From contig CAWCVR010000001.1 in the NCBI GenBank assembly GCA_963799105.1, positions 496,001-560,000 on the forward strand: DNA of 64,000 bases, given 5' to 3'. The notes beneath the pieces are model-generated. The model worked only from the letters and a program-made list of their open reading frames with translations, did not search any database and was not told where the DNA came from. Within the stretch, counting starts at the first letter, position 1; the number at the start of each line of letters is the position of its first letter. The stretch is from CAWCVR01 sp963799105 (GTDB lineage: Bacteria; Acidobacteriota; Terriglobia; Bryobacterales; Bryobacteraceae). The position numbers and the translations under genes are program-made. Below are positions 1-8,455 of the stretch, piece after piece.

Positions 1-1
1 G

Positions 2-1639
2 CAGGGGGACTCCATCGGCGATTCGGCCATCCACCGCGATTCGTACAACGCGTATTTCCAGGACAGTTGGAAGGCTACCGGCCGGCTGACGCTGAACTAC
101 GGCCTGCGCTACGAAATCACTTCGCCCATTCGCGAGACGCAGAAGCGCACCTCCGCGCCGGTGCTTTCGGGCGGAGCCGGATCGCCCGGCTCGCAGTTGA
201 TCGTCAACCCCCAGCCTGGATACCGGCTCGACAAGAATGGCTGGGGCCCCCGGCTGTCGGTGGATTGGCGCGCCGGCGCGAACACCACCGCGCACGTGGG
301 CGGCGCCATCACCACGCTGCTGGTCAATCTATGGCAGGACAACGCGCTCACCGGCGGCACGCCGTTCGTGGTGTATCCCCGCCTCACCGCCGCGCCGGGC
401 CAAGCCATCCGCTACGGCATGACCATCGCGCCGCGGCAACTGCCAGCCGTGTACACGCCGGACGGGAAACCGGTGTTCGCCTCGGGCGACTCGAAACAGG
501 TGGCCCCGAACACCCCGATGGACGTGCTCCGCTTCGAGCGGGACATGGCGGCGCTCTCCGCCGATCAACCGATCACGCCGCTCGCCGTGGCCGGCATCTC
601 GCCCGGCTTCAGCGGCGGGTACGCCGGCACGTGGACGGCGGGCGTCGAACAGAAGGTACGGGGCGTCACGCTGGATGGGGCTTACGTGGGAACCGCGGGG
701 ATCAAGCTGCCCAGCATGGATTTCCCGAACGGTTTCACGGGAGCGGACCCCGCCTTCGCGCCCTACACGCAGTTCGATTCGTCGGGCCGCGTAACCGGCG
801 GGTACGGGCCGGTCACGGAGATGACCAACCGCTCGCACTCCACTTACCACGCCCTGCAACTGTCCGCGCAGAACAACCTGACCGCGTTCGGCCTCGGGTT
901 TCAGGCCAGCTATACGTGCTCGAAATCGCTCGACGATTCGAGCGCGGTGATAGGCGGCTTCGTCTCCGGATCCTCGGGCGCCGTCGCCCAGACCGCGCCC
1001 ATGAATCCGTTCCATCCGGGCGTGGACAAAGGGCCGTCCGGCTTCGACGTCAAGAACGCGGCCAGTTTCAGTCTTTTCCAGGATCTGCATGCGGATTCCT
1101 TGGGCCTGCTGCGGCCTTTGGGCAAGACGCTCACCCGCGGCTGGCAAGTGCTGGGCATGGGGACTTTCCTCACCGGTCTCCCCTTCACCGTCTACTCGGG
1201 CGTGCAGCAGACCGGAGTTGGGGCGGGCGGCACGGACCGGCCCGACCAGACGGGGATCCCCGACTTCTCGACCAGCCGCGCAATCCGCGAGGACTATTTC
1301 GGGCTGGGAGCCGGCAACGCGTCCCTCTTCCACGTTCCGATCGAGGTATCCGGCGGAAGCGGACCGAATCGCGGGCGCTTCGGCACGCTCGGCCGGAACA
1401 CGTTTCGCGGACCGGGGCTCCGGAATGCGGACGTCGCCCTGATCAAGGACACGCCCATCGGCAAGCCAGGGGCGGCGGAATCGGGCACCCTGCAGTTTCG
1501 CGCCGAGTTCTTCAACCTGTTCAACATCGTGAACTTCGGCCTGCCCGCCAACACCGTAACGGGTCCCGGCTTCGGCATGATCAGCCGCACCGCCGGCTCG
1601 TCGCGGCAGATCCAGTTTTCGCTCAAGCTGATCTTCTGA
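2..1639 (+). CDS. TonB-dependent receptor (Oar-like), C-terminal part; 5' end outside window
   Basis: The frame is open from base 2, so the gene starts upstream of the window. About 545 residues are visible. They begin with the barrel signature NAYFQDSWK...LNYGLRYE and end in QIQFSLKLIF, the aromatic C-terminus recognised by the BAM machinery. Families of this type in Acidobacteria carry an N-terminal carboxypeptidase-regulatory-like domain and a plug, both missing here because of the window edge. The expected role is outer-membrane uptake of large ligands such as polysaccharide fragments, driven by TonB. Substrate cannot be told. A LacI-type regulator lies 1.2 kb downstream on the other strand, but linkage is not shown. 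Confidence 0.9.
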   Translation, partial: QGDSIGDSAIHRDSYNAYFQDSWKATGRLTLNYGLRYEITSPIRETQKRTSAPVLSGGAGSPGSQLIVNPQPGYRLDKNGWGPRLSVDWRAGANTTAHVGGAITTLLVNLWQDNALTGGTPFVVYPRLTAAPGQAIRYGMTIAPRQLPAVYTPDGKPVFASGDSKQVAPNTPMDVLRFERDMAALSADQPITPLAVAGISPGFSGGYAGTWTAGVEQKVRGVTLDGAYVGTAGIKLPSMDFPNGFTGADPAFAPYTQFDSSGRVTGGYGPVTEMTNRSHSTYHALQLSAQNNLTAFGLGFQASYTCSKSLDDSSAVIGGFVSGSSGAVAQTAPMNPFHPGVDKGPSGFDVKNAASFSLFQDLHADSLGLLRPLGKTLTRGWQVLGMGTFLTGLPFTVYSGVQQTGVGAGGTDRPDQTGIPDFSTSRAIREDYFGLGAGNASLFHVPIEVSGGSGPNRGRFGTLGRNTFRGPGLRNADVALIKDTPIGKPGAAESGTLQFRAEFFNLFNIVNFGLPANTVTGPGFGMISRTAGSSRQIQFSLKLIF

Positions 1640-1764
1640 GGGCAAGGGGACGAAATCGTGTCAATGCCCGAGCGGGCAGAACGCCTTTTGACCAGCCCCA
1701 AGACCGTGGCCTACTCCGGCGCGGCTGGAATTGCCGGCGCCAGTGGATCATCGCGGTGGATGAG

Positions 1765-2448
1765 ATGATTGGTTCAGTGAACGAAAACCTCGTGAGCGTG
1801 GGAAACGTCCTGGGATCGCCTGGCGCCGGTATCTCCCGGCCCGTTCGTGCGGCTGTATCGGCAATTGACCGCGTGCACAAGGTCCCCGAATTGGCGCGCT
1901 CAGTTCCGGTCGTGAGCGACGCGGCGATGGTTGAGGCGGGAAAATACCGCTGGGAGAAAGAAACGGGGCATCCGCTGGATATCCGCTTGAACCCCGGAAG
2001 CGGCCACCCGGCGCTCACGGCCGTCCTGGAGATTGGTCACCTGCTGGATCATCAGGCGATTGGGGTGGCAGGCGAGTTCGCTTCGGAATCTCACCCGCAT
2101 CTGGCCGGCTGGCGAAAAGTCATCGACTCGACACGAGCGGTACAGAAGCTCGAAGACCTCCGCGCCGCAGGGTCTATCCCATTCGCGTTTTCCAATGGGA
2201 GTGTGCGCCAGGTCAATGTGGAGCGCATTGCCGGATACCTGCTTGAGCCGCCCGAACTGTTCTCCCGGAGCTATGCCCAGTTCATTGCCGGGGCCTCGGA
2301 TAGTGCCAGGCTGGCTTCGCAGATCCGCGGATTTCGTCGGCTCGAAAACCCCGGTTCCGTCGTCCCGCAATTCTGGGATGAAGACGATTTTGAAGACGTA
2401 TCGGAGGCTTTCGAAAGTCTTATAATCGAATTGGGATGGAAGAAATGA
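1765..2448 (+). CDS. hypothetical protein with a degenerate HExxH-like motif
   Basis: About 227 residues from the ATG at 1765. The same frame is open far upstream as an antisense-like overlap of the receptor gene, so the start is a judgement. Residues 88-96 read LEIGHLLDH, which resembles the zinc-protease-like HExGHxxD motif seen in some phage head-associated proteins, but the first histidine is leucine, so catalysis is unlikely if the resemblance is real. The C-terminus is acidic (FWDEDDFEDVSEAFESL). The stop overlaps the ATG of the next small gene (ATGA), which suggests translational coupling. I do not recognise the family. Confidence 0.55.
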   Translation: MIGSVNENLVSVGNVLGSPGAGISRPVRAAVSAIDRVHKVPELARSVPVVSDAAMVEAGKYRWEKETGHPLDIRLNPGSGHPALTAVLEIGHLLDHQAIGVAGEFASESHPHLAGWRKVIDSTRAVQKLEDLRAAGSIPFAFSNGSVRQVNVERIAGYLLEPPELFSRSYAQFIAGASDSARLASQIRGFRRLENPGSVVPQFWDEDDFEDVSEAFESLIIELGWKK

Positions 2449-2633
2449 GTCTCACGCGAGAGCAGGAGATCGAAGCGGCGATGGGCATCTTCGGTGGAGA
2501 CCGCATGACGGCCGAGGCTCTCGTGGCGCGGCAACACGGCGAGTCGGCGGGCTCTTGCGTTGCCGTGGATGAGCATGGGAAGGAAATTCCCGCATCCGTA
2601 GCTATCCGCGAAAAGAAGCCAAAGGTAGCGTAG
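2445..2633 (+). CDS. small hypothetical protein
   Basis: A 62-residue protein beginning MSLTREQEIEAAM, starting at the ATG that overlaps the stop of the previous gene; an alternative ATG lies at 2436. It ends at TAG 2631-2633. The same frame stays open for another 59 codons with a charged, helix-like composition, so this may be the first half of a longer gene cut by a nonsense codon. No domain recognised. Confidence 0.45.
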   Translation: MSLTREQEIEAAMGIFGGDRMTAEALVARQHGESAGSCVAVDEHGKEIPASVAIREKKPKVA

Positions 2634-2813
2634 ACGCGGCGAAGTCTCGAAGCGCTGACCGCCCGGGAACGGCGACTGCGCGACCGACTTGACGCCATCG
2701 GGCGCAAACTGGAGGATCTCTACGTCTCGGGCAAACTGGGCTTCGCCGCGCATCGTGGCATCTCGATTCCTGGTGGCCCCCCAGGCGGCGGCCGGCGCCG
2801 GTTCAGTCTTTAG
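2634..2813 (+). pseudogene. in-frame continuation of the small gene after its stop codon
   Basis: Directly after TAG 2631-2633 the frame continues with a basic, amphipathic stretch (RERRLRDRLDAIGRKLEDLY) and runs to TAG 2811-2813. No ATG, GTG or TTG in this frame serves as a start near its beginning. The likely reading is a nonsense-split gene. Its end overlaps the stop of the convergent LacI gene by 3 bases. Confidence 0.35.
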
Positions 2814-3889
2814 TCGGCGGCCCTGGCGGTCTGCAGGAAGCCGAGGTGCGGCCAGGTGGTGCCGCGCAGCACCAGTTCGGCAGGCAGCACTGACTCGGGC
2901 AATGCCACGCGCGGCGACGACGCTTTTTCGATGGCCAGGCGGGCGAGTTCGCGCCCGAGTTCGAGGAACGGCACGTGGACCGTGGTCAGCGGAGGCAGCG
3001 TCATGCGGGCGTCGGGAATGTCGTCGAAACCGAGCAGCGAGATATCCTCCGGAACGCGCAGGCCGCGGCGGCGCAACTGCTCCCATGCGCCCAGCGCAAT
3101 GTGATCGGAGCCGGCGAAGATCGCGGTAATTGGCGCGCCGCTCTCCAGAACCGCCTCGGCCGAGGAGAAGCCGTTTTGAAAGTTGTCGGGCGACAGGCTC
3201 ACGGTCTGCGCCAGCGGTTCCAGCCCGGCGCCGGTCATCGCTTCGGCGTAGGCGCGGTAGCGCCGTTCAAACCACGGCTGCGAGATGTCGCCGATATAAC
3301 AGATGCGCTGGTGGCCCAGGCGGATCAGGTAGCGGGTGGCTTCGCGGGCGCCCGGGATTTCGCTCGAACGGGCCTGGTCGAATCCGGGGTTCGGCGCCGA
3401 ACCCACCAGGTTGGTGCCGAAGAAGACGTAGGGGATGCCGGCGCGCCCGGTGGCCTCGATCAGATTGGGGTAGTTGGTCCCGGCCAGGATCAGACAGTCG
3501 GCGATCCCGTGCTCGTGCAACAGGGCGGGCAGTTTGAAGTCCTCGATGGCGGCGCCGGGGGAATAGTCGAACCGCTTGAACACCAGGAAGTAACCGCGCT
3601 CCTCGCAGTACTGTTCCGCTCCCAGCAGCAGCCGGGCATGCATGGGGTGAAGGAAGTCGCGATTGCTGAGGATGAACGTGATGATGGGACACGTCTCACG
3701 CAAGGCCTTGCGGGCATTGGCCGCACGCACGTAATGCAGCGACCGGGCGGCCTCGGTGACCTTGAGGCGGAGTTGCGGGTCGACGCCTCGCCGGTTGTTC
3801 AGGGCTCTGGACGCGGTGCCCAGGGAAACTCCCGCCAGGGCCGCAACGTCGACGATCGTGGCCCGGTTGTCGTGTTTGCGACGTCTCAC
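2810..3889 (-). CDS. LacI-family transcriptional regulator
   Basis: A 359-residue repressor of the usual length. The N-terminal helix-turn-helix covers roughly residues 9-33 (TIVDVAALAGVSLGTASRAL), followed by the hinge helix. The rest is a periplasmic-binding-protein-like sensor with the characteristic LLGFDDIP near residue 290. Family members bind a sugar or nucleoside effector and control uptake and catabolism operons; no target operator is obvious in the window. The gene converges on the small hypothetical gene, sharing 4 bases at the 3' ends. Start ATG at 3889 opens with a basic MRRRKHDN typical for the family. Confidence 0.93.
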   Translation of the reverse strand: MRRRKHDNRATIVDVAALAGVSLGTASRALNNRRGVDPQLRLKVTEAARSLHYVRAANARKALRETCPIITFILSNRDFLHPMHARLLLGAEQYCEERGYFLVFKRFDYSPGAAIEDFKLPALLHEHGIADCLILAGTNYPNLIEATGRAGIPYVFFGTNLVGSAPNPGFDQARSSEIPGAREATRYLIRLGHQRICYIGDISQPWFERRYRAYAEAMTGAGLEPLAQTVSLSPDNFQNGFSSAEAVLESGAPITAIFAGSDHIALGAWEQLRRRGLRVPEDISLLGFDDIPDARMTLPPLTTVHVPFLELGRELARLAIEKASSPRVALPESVLPAELVLRGTTWPHLGFLQTARAAD

Positions 3890-3963
3890 GCCAGAGATAG
3901 TACCACACCTGGGTGTTTTCCAGCCTGACCGCTCCGGACCCGCTCAATTGGTCCGTATTCCAG

Positions 3964-4092
3964 GCGCACGGGAGCTGAATCGCCGATGCCCACGGTCGCA
4001 CCCGTATGCGAGTTTTTGGCGTAGAGCGAAACGGCGCCCGGAAGGCCTGCGATGCGCGCGCGCAGGCCGGCCCGGGGAACCCGAACAGCCAT
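3964..4092 (-). pseudogene. N-terminal remnant of a class A beta-lactamase-like serine hydrolase
   Basis: About 43 residues reading ...IAGLPGAVSLYAKNSHTGATVG... and ending in SAPVR resemble the segment just before the catalytic STIKLP of class A beta-lactamase-like hydrolases (typically pG.v.lyAkNL.TG....). The catalytic S-x-x-K region is absent: after PVR the frame runs into unrelated sequence. This is best read as a truncated relic in the LacI/VapBC intergenic space. It rests on pattern recognition only. Confidence 0.3.
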
Positions 4093-4249
4093 GCGAGGTG
4101 ACGCATGGAATCGGCGATAACGGACCCTCCCGTCCGCGCTCAATCGGGTAAAGAGCGCCGAGGCCGGTTGCGCGGTCTGGCACTTTGCGGCCGATCGAGT
4201 GGACACGGCGTTGCGGAAGTGTATCCTGGAGAGTAGAGGGACGCGGTAA

Positions 4250-4471
4250 ATGGACGTCAGGCAGGAGATCGCTAAGCAAGTCGAGACATTGCCCCCGGAC
4301 ATGCAGGAAGCGGTGCTCCGGTTCGCGACTTCACTCTCCGCTCCGGCGCCGGTGGGCGAGAACGGCGCCCGGTTGCGCCAGTTTTCGGCGTGTTTGGACC
4401 CCGAATCCGCCCGGCAGATGATCCAGGCGATCGATGAGGAGTGCGGGTGCGTTGACGCCGGCGAGTGGTAG
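4250..4471 (+). CDS. VapB-like antitoxin
   Basis: A 73-residue protein, MDVRQEIAKQVETLPPDMQE..., with an N-terminal helical region like DUF2281-type antitoxin partners of PIN toxins. Its 3' end overlaps the toxin start by 38 bases, the standard arrangement for a co-translated toxin-antitoxin pair. By analogy it would neutralise the downstream nuclease and autoregulate the promoter. The upstream sequence GGACGCGGTAA gives only a weak ribosome-binding site. Confidence 0.6.
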   Translation: MDVRQEIAKQVETLPPDMQEAVLRFATSLSAPAPVGENGARLRQFSACLDPESARQMIQAIDEECGCVDAGEW

Positions 4472-4862
4472 AGTTCTGCTGGACACCAACATCGCGATCG
4501 CCCTCCTGGAAGGCGACGAAACGGTGCTGTCTCATCTGGACCGGGCGCCCGAGGCGTTCATTCCAGCGGTCGCACTGGGCGAGTTGTTCTTCGGAGCTGC
4601 GAAATCCGGCCGCCCGTCCGAGAACACGGCCAGGGTGGAACGATTTGCCGCCGGCAGGGCAATTGTCTCGTGCGATATCGAGGTTGCCCGCGAGTACGGC
4701 CGTTTGAAGCAACGCCTGAAGCAGAAGGGGCGGCCGCTTCCCGGGAACGACATGTGGATTGCCGCCGCGGCGAAACGTCACGGGACGGTCCTGGTCACCC
4801 GGGACCGGCGCTTCCGCGGAATCGAGGATTTGCAGACGGCGGATTGGGCCACTCAGCCGTGA
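4434..4862 (+). CDS. VapC-like PIN-domain toxin
   Basis: A 142-residue PIN-domain ribonuclease. The first acidic residue sits in VLLDTNIAIALLEGDE, the second acidic cluster in ALGELFF, and the C-terminal acidic residues in LPGNDMWIAAAAKRHG and LVTRDRRF, all as expected for the Mg-binding site. VapC toxins cleave tRNA or rRNA when freed from VapB. The true start may be TTG at 4452, which would shorten the overlap with vapB. Confidence 0.85.
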   Translation: MRSAGALTPASGRVLLDTNIAIALLEGDETVLSHLDRAPEAFIPAVALGELFFGAAKSGRPSENTARVERFAAGRAIVSCDIEVAREYGRLKQRLKQKGRPLPGNDMWIAAAAKRHGTVLVTRDRRFRGIEDLQTADWATQP

Positions 4863-5445
4863 GAAGTGCCGCGCTTCGTCCGGGGCCTCGTGCCAAGTGA
4901 CGTGGTTTCTCGATCCTGGCGTCCGGGGTGGGCCTGAGGCGGGCAAGGGGTAACTCCACCCGGTTCGTTCGGTTTCGGCGGCCCGCGTAGCGCATCCACA
5001 TGCTTGACGCCGCTTTTCGCCGGAAGCCGCCGGCACCCAGCCATGTTGACCGAACACGAAGGCCGGCGCCCCCATTCCCCTCCCGCCGGGATCGAGGAAC
5101 GGGTTTCGCGAGGGGCTTGTCTCCCCAAAGGCTCGCGGCTGGTGGGACATATCGACAGGTGTCGCCTCTGGCGGTTGGCACATCTCCCACGACGGCGGTC
5201 CGGGGGCTGTGTGCCAGATGGGTGGTGACATGGGCTGTCGGCGACGGGAATCGGTAAACGCTGCGACCAGGGAGGATCTATCGTAGGCCACGCGGTTTGA
5301 GACCGGCTTCCGAGTGGCAATCCGGATGGAATCGATCCGTCGCCAGTTCGTCGGGCTGAGTGTTCGGCAGTTTCTTCGAAAACGCTGACGCTTGTGCGCG
5401 ATAGAGCCCGCAAACGGCGCGGACATCCGCGATCCGCACGACGCG
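4863..5445. other. 583-base stretch with no supported gene
   Basis: Only short overlapping open frames of shadow type occur here. I see no RNA gene, repeat or clear terminator. Confidence 0.5.
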
Positions 5446-5721
5446 CTAGTGGCTAAGACGGGCGGGCTCCGCGGCGGCAGGCGCGCCGCGAAGTAGGCCT
5501 TCAGTGCTCAAGTCCTCGTCAATGTCCGGCCAGTGAATCCCATAGCCTGCTCCGCTTACTTTCCAGCGAGATCGCTGTTCCATGGTAGCGCTCAGGAGCC
5601 GGGGATACCACGTCAGGGGAACGATGATTGTGCGCCCGTCTGCGAGGTCCACCGCCAGTGTGTCCTCAGTGACGCGCACGTCTCGTATGCGTTCTCCGGA
5701 ATTAGGATGGGAAGCGTTCAT
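5446..5721 (-). CDS. DUF2442 domain protein
   Basis: A 91-residue protein. From residue 12 it shows the DUF2442 pattern IRDVRVTEDTLAVDLADGRT followed by VPLTWYPRL and a GIHWPDIDEDLS ending. DUF2442 proteins are small proteins often encoded next to DUF4160 proteins in toxin-antitoxin-like pairs; the biochemical role is not established. Here the upstream partner is not a recognisable DUF4160 protein. Start ATG at 5721 chosen because the domain begins there; the longer open frame upstream is not domain-like. Confidence 0.75.
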   Translation of the reverse strand: MNASHPNSGERIRDVRVTEDTLAVDLADGRTIIVPLTWYPRLLSATMEQRSRWKVSGAGYGIHWPDIDEDLSTEGLLRGAPAAAEPARLSH

Positions 5722-5905
5722 GCCATTTCTCCAACAAAAACTCGCCCGCCTCGAAGATCCGGATCTTTGCAGCATAGTCCTCAAACATTTGCTGGTATGG
5801 ATTCGACTCGGCGAAAGCGACGAAACCAAGACTGACGAAACCAAGACTGACGAAACCAAGACTGATGATCCAACAGCCGCACTGGAGAAGTGTTCGCGGA
5901 AGCAT
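5702..5905 (-). CDS. hypothetical 67-residue protein with SLGFV repeats, possibly a gene remnant
   Basis: The frame overlaps the DUF2442 start by 20 bases, as an operon partner would. The N-terminal part contains three SLGFV pentapeptides in tandem, made by a perfect 15-bp DNA repeat. The C-terminal half (NPYQQMFEDYAAKIRIFEAG then FLLEKWHERFPS) looks like ordinary protein. The N-terminus is probably not original, so this may be a remnant extended by repeat expansion. No family recognised. Confidence 0.35.
   Translation of the reverse strand: MLPRTLLQCGCWIISLGFVSLGFVSLGFVAFAESNPYQQMFEDYAAKIRIFEAGEFLLEKWHERFPS
5821..5865. repeat. perfect 15-bp tandem repeat, three copies
   Basis: The unit CGAAACCAAGACTGA occurs three times without mismatch. 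On the minus strand it encodes SLGFV repeats. The perfect identity indicates recent slippage. Confidence 0.9.
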
Positions 5906-6387
5906 GGTGCCGCTTCAATCTTATCGCCAATTTTGCACTCCGCACAATTTCTAGACCGCCACGGAATGAGCTTCCCGTGCGAACGTGCCTGCCAACTTAA
6001 GCGGCCTCTGGCACCGTGATAGCTCGGCGTCATTCCGCCTTGCGCAAGGGCCGGTGACACGGCGCTTCCGGAATGCGTCCGAAAAAACGAGGTGCCCATT
6101 ACCCGCCGCCATAGCGTTTAGGATCGCGACTCGCGGCGCAATCCCGTTCCACCCGGCAAACGCCCCTGAGGCCCCGTTATGGCGAGGCTGAGGGTTCCTC
6201 CCCTGACACGCCCATCTCTCCGCCAATCCGCGGATACTCACGTCCGAAGATCAACCTGCCCGCTTCGTCTTGAACCACCAGCGGGTTACCTGGCACGCCG
6301 CCCGAGCCGGGACTCAACCTTCGCGTCGCGCACCCCGCGGCCGCCGATCCCCGCCGCCGCCCGTGAAATCCGCTATAACGGAGTTGC
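5906..6387. other. 482-base stretch with no supported gene
   Basis: Between the DUF2442 locus and the DUF6599 operon I see only shadow frames. The last bases hold CCGCTATAACGGAG just before the DUF6599 start, which could be a -10-like region, but no convincing -35 is visible. Confidence 0.4.
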
Positions 6388-7320
6388 ATGTCCGGTAGCG
6401 GTGCAGCCGTGCGAACGCTCCTCTGTCTTCTGACATTCTCCGTTCCGCTGCCCGGCCAGCAGGGCGGCGGGGAGCCGGCCAAGCCCGCAACCATCTCCTC
6501 GGCCGAGAAGAACAAGCTCGCCGCCTTGCTTCCCGCCGCGCCCGAGTTCTTCGGAAAGTCGGAAGCCCCGGCCAAATTCTATTCGAGCGACCTCTACCGC
6601 TACATCGACGGCGGGGCGGACGCGTATCTCGATTGCGGGTTGGTGGCCATGATCCACCGCGAGTTCAAGGCCGTGACCGTGGACCTCACCGTCAACATCT
6701 ACGATATGGGCGACCCGCTGCGGGCGTTCGGCATCTACTCCGCCGAGCGGTCACCCGACTACCTGTTCATCCCCATCGGAGCCGAAGGCCACGTGGACAT
6801 CGGCAGCCTGGGTTTCCTGCAGGGCAACTACTACGTGAAGCTGCAGGCCTTCGGCGATAACGACAGGACACCGCCCGTGCTCGAATCGGCGGCCAAGAGC
6901 ATCGTGGCCAGAATCGGTCCGGCGGGCAAGGTGCCGCAGCCGGTGGCCTGGTTCCCGGCGGCGGCGCAGGTGCCCGCCTCGCAGAAGTACGTCGTGAAGG
7001 CGCCGCTGGGCTACGACTTTCTCGCGCCGGCCGCGACCGCGATCTACCGCTTCGACGGCAAGGACACCACGGTGCTGGCATCGCGCGCGCCCACCGCGGA
7101 CGAGGCTGCCAGCCGGCTGGCCAGGTTGAAAGCGGATGTGGCGCGCTCGGGCACGGTGACCGCGGCGCCTGGTTTGCCCGGCGAGGTGTGGCGAAGCACC
7201 CGCCCGCCGGATGGAGACATGGTCTTCTTCGCGCGCGGACGGTACGTGGTGGTAGTGCAGGCTCCGCCGGCCGATGCCGACGCCTTCCTGAAGGAACTCT
7301 ACTCCAGTGTCACGGACTGA
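6388..7320 (+). CDS. DUF6599 family exported protein
   Basis: A 310-residue protein with an N-terminal signal peptide (RTLLCLLTFSVPLPGQQ). It carries the features of DUF6599: the YRYIDGGADAYLDCG segment near residues 70-85 and the YDMGDPLRAFGIYSAER segment. The family's function is unknown; it is commonly found next to DUF362 and ferredoxin genes. Here it opens a three-gene operon with a 6-base gap to the Tat-exported DUF362 protein, suggesting a shared periplasmic redox role. That role is inference from neighbours. Confidence 0.8.
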   Translation: MSGSGAAVRTLLCLLTFSVPLPGQQGGGEPAKPATISSAEKNKLAALLPAAPEFFGKSEAPAKFYSSDLYRYIDGGADAYLDCGLVAMIHREFKAVTVDLTVNIYDMGDPLRAFGIYSAERSPDYLFIPIGAEGHVDIGSLGFLQGNYYVKLQAFGDNDRTPPVLESAAKSIVARIGPAGKVPQPVAWFPAAAQVPASQKYVVKAPLGYDFLAPAATAIYRFDGKDTTVLASRAPTADEAASRLARLKADVARSGTVTAAPGLPGEVWRSTRPPDGDMVFFARGRYVVVVQAPPADADAFLKELYSSVTD

Positions 7321-7326
7321 CTCACA

Positions 7327-8454
7327 ATGCACTTCTCCCGACGGCAATTCCTGACATCCGCGGCTTCGGCAGCCGGCCTGGCGCGAGGCGCGGCTGTGGC
7401 AGCGGCCGGCACGGCCGCCGCCGCGGGCGTGGTGCCATCGGCCGGCACGGCCCCCGGTGCGGGCGTGGTGGCAGCGGCTGGCACGGCCCCCCGTGCAGGC
7501 GCGGTGGCGGCGGCTGGCACGGCCCCCGGCGCGGGCGTGGTGGCGGCGGCCGGCACGGCCCCCGGCGCGGGCGTGGCAGCGGCCGGCTTGGCCCCCGGCG
7601 CGAGCGCGGCGCCATCGGCCGCCCCCAGCCTTGCCGTAGCGCACTACAAGAGCCCGGCCACCGCGCCCGAGGCCATCGCGGAGGAAGCCCGGCGGCTCAC
7701 GCGCGCCGCCATCGACGCCCTCGGCGGCATGGGCCGCTTCGTGTCCAAGGGCAACGCGGTCTGGGTGAAGCCCAACATCGGCTGGGACCGCAGGCCGGAA
7801 CAGGCGGCAACATCGAATCCCGATGTGGTGGCGGCGGTGGTCGAGCTTTGCTACCAGGCGGGCGCCGGGAAGGTGACGGTCGGCGACAACCCTTGCGTCA
7901 GCGCGGAGAGAAGCTTCGCGCGCAGCGGCATCCAGGCGGCGGCGCAAAAGGCCGGCGCGCGGTGCTTCTACCTGGACGACCGCAAATTCCGGCGGATGGC
8001 CATCCGGGGCCGCACTCTCAAGGAGTGGGAAATCTACACTGAAGCCGTGGAAGCCGACCGCCTCATCAACCTGTTCATCCCCAAGCAACACAGCCTCTCG
8101 AAGGCCACCCTCGGAATGAAGAACCTGATGGGCCTGGCCGGCGGGCCGCGCAACCGGTTCCACCAGGATATCGCGAGCACGCTGGCCGATCTCGCCGCTT
8201 TCCTGCATCCGCAACTGGTGGTGATGGACGCCGTGCGCGTGCTGGTGGCCAACGGCCCCACGGGCGGCAACCTCTCCGACGTCCGGCGCAAGGACACCGT
8301 GGCGGCCGGCGTGGACCAGGTGGCCATGGACGCCTGCGGCGCCGCTTTGCTGGGGCTGCGGCCGGCCGAAATCGGGTACATTTCCGAAGCCCACCTGCGC
8401 GGCCTCGGGACCATGGACTTCCAGGCGCTGGCGCCTGCGTTGCTGGAGCTGTAG
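7327..8454 (+). CDS. Tat-exported DUF362 protein with Ala-rich repeat linker
   Basis: A 375-residue protein with a twin-arginine signal at the start (SRRQFLTSAASAAG). Residues ~25-95 are a low-complexity linker of about five 12-residue units (AAAGTAPGAGVV type). The globular part begins near residue 98 and shows DUF362 features: VWVKPNIGWDRRPE, the GAGKVTVGDNPC segment, and MKNLMGL..GPR. DUF362 domains occur in iron-sulfur proteins of unknown function. No cysteine cluster of its own is visible, so electron transfer would be through the neighbouring polyferredoxin. The stop is 1 base before the next start. Confidence 0.85.
   Translation: MHFSRRQFLTSAASAAGLARGAAVAAAGTAAAAGVVPSAGTAPGAGVVAAAGTAPRAGAVAAAGTAPGAGVVAAAGTAPGAGVAAAGLAPGASAAPSAAPSLAVAHYKSPATAPEAIAEEARRLTRAAIDALGGMGRFVSKGNAVWVKPNIGWDRRPEQAATSNPDVVAAVVELCYQAGAGKVTVGDNPCVSAERSFARSGIQAAAQKAGARCFYLDDRKFRRMAIRGRTLKEWEIYTEAVEADRLINLFIPKQHSLSKATLGMKNLMGLAGGPRNRFHQDIASTLADLAAFLHPQLVVMDAVRVLVANGPTGGNLSDVRRKDTVAAGVDQVAMDACGAALLGLRPAEIGYISEAHLRGLGTMDFQALAPALLEL
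7396..7608 (+). repeat. intragenic 36-bp tandem repeats (Ala/Gly/Pro linker)
   Basis: About five imperfect copies of a 36-bp unit encode VVAAAGTAPGAG-like dodecapeptides between the Tat signal and the DUF362 domain. Copies differ mainly at synonymous or Ala/Gly/Val-changing positions. Such in-frame repeats usually vary in copy number between strains. Confidence 0.85.
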
Positions 8455-8455
8455 C

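Noticed and set aside
67..1764. The upstream part of the long frame that ends at 2448
   Set aside because: It overlaps the TonB receptor barrel in another frame and is arginine-rich shadow sequence; only the part after about 1765 looks like protein.
7396..7608. Possible CRISPR-like array
   Set aside because: The repeats are contiguous, in frame and without spacers; they encode a linker.
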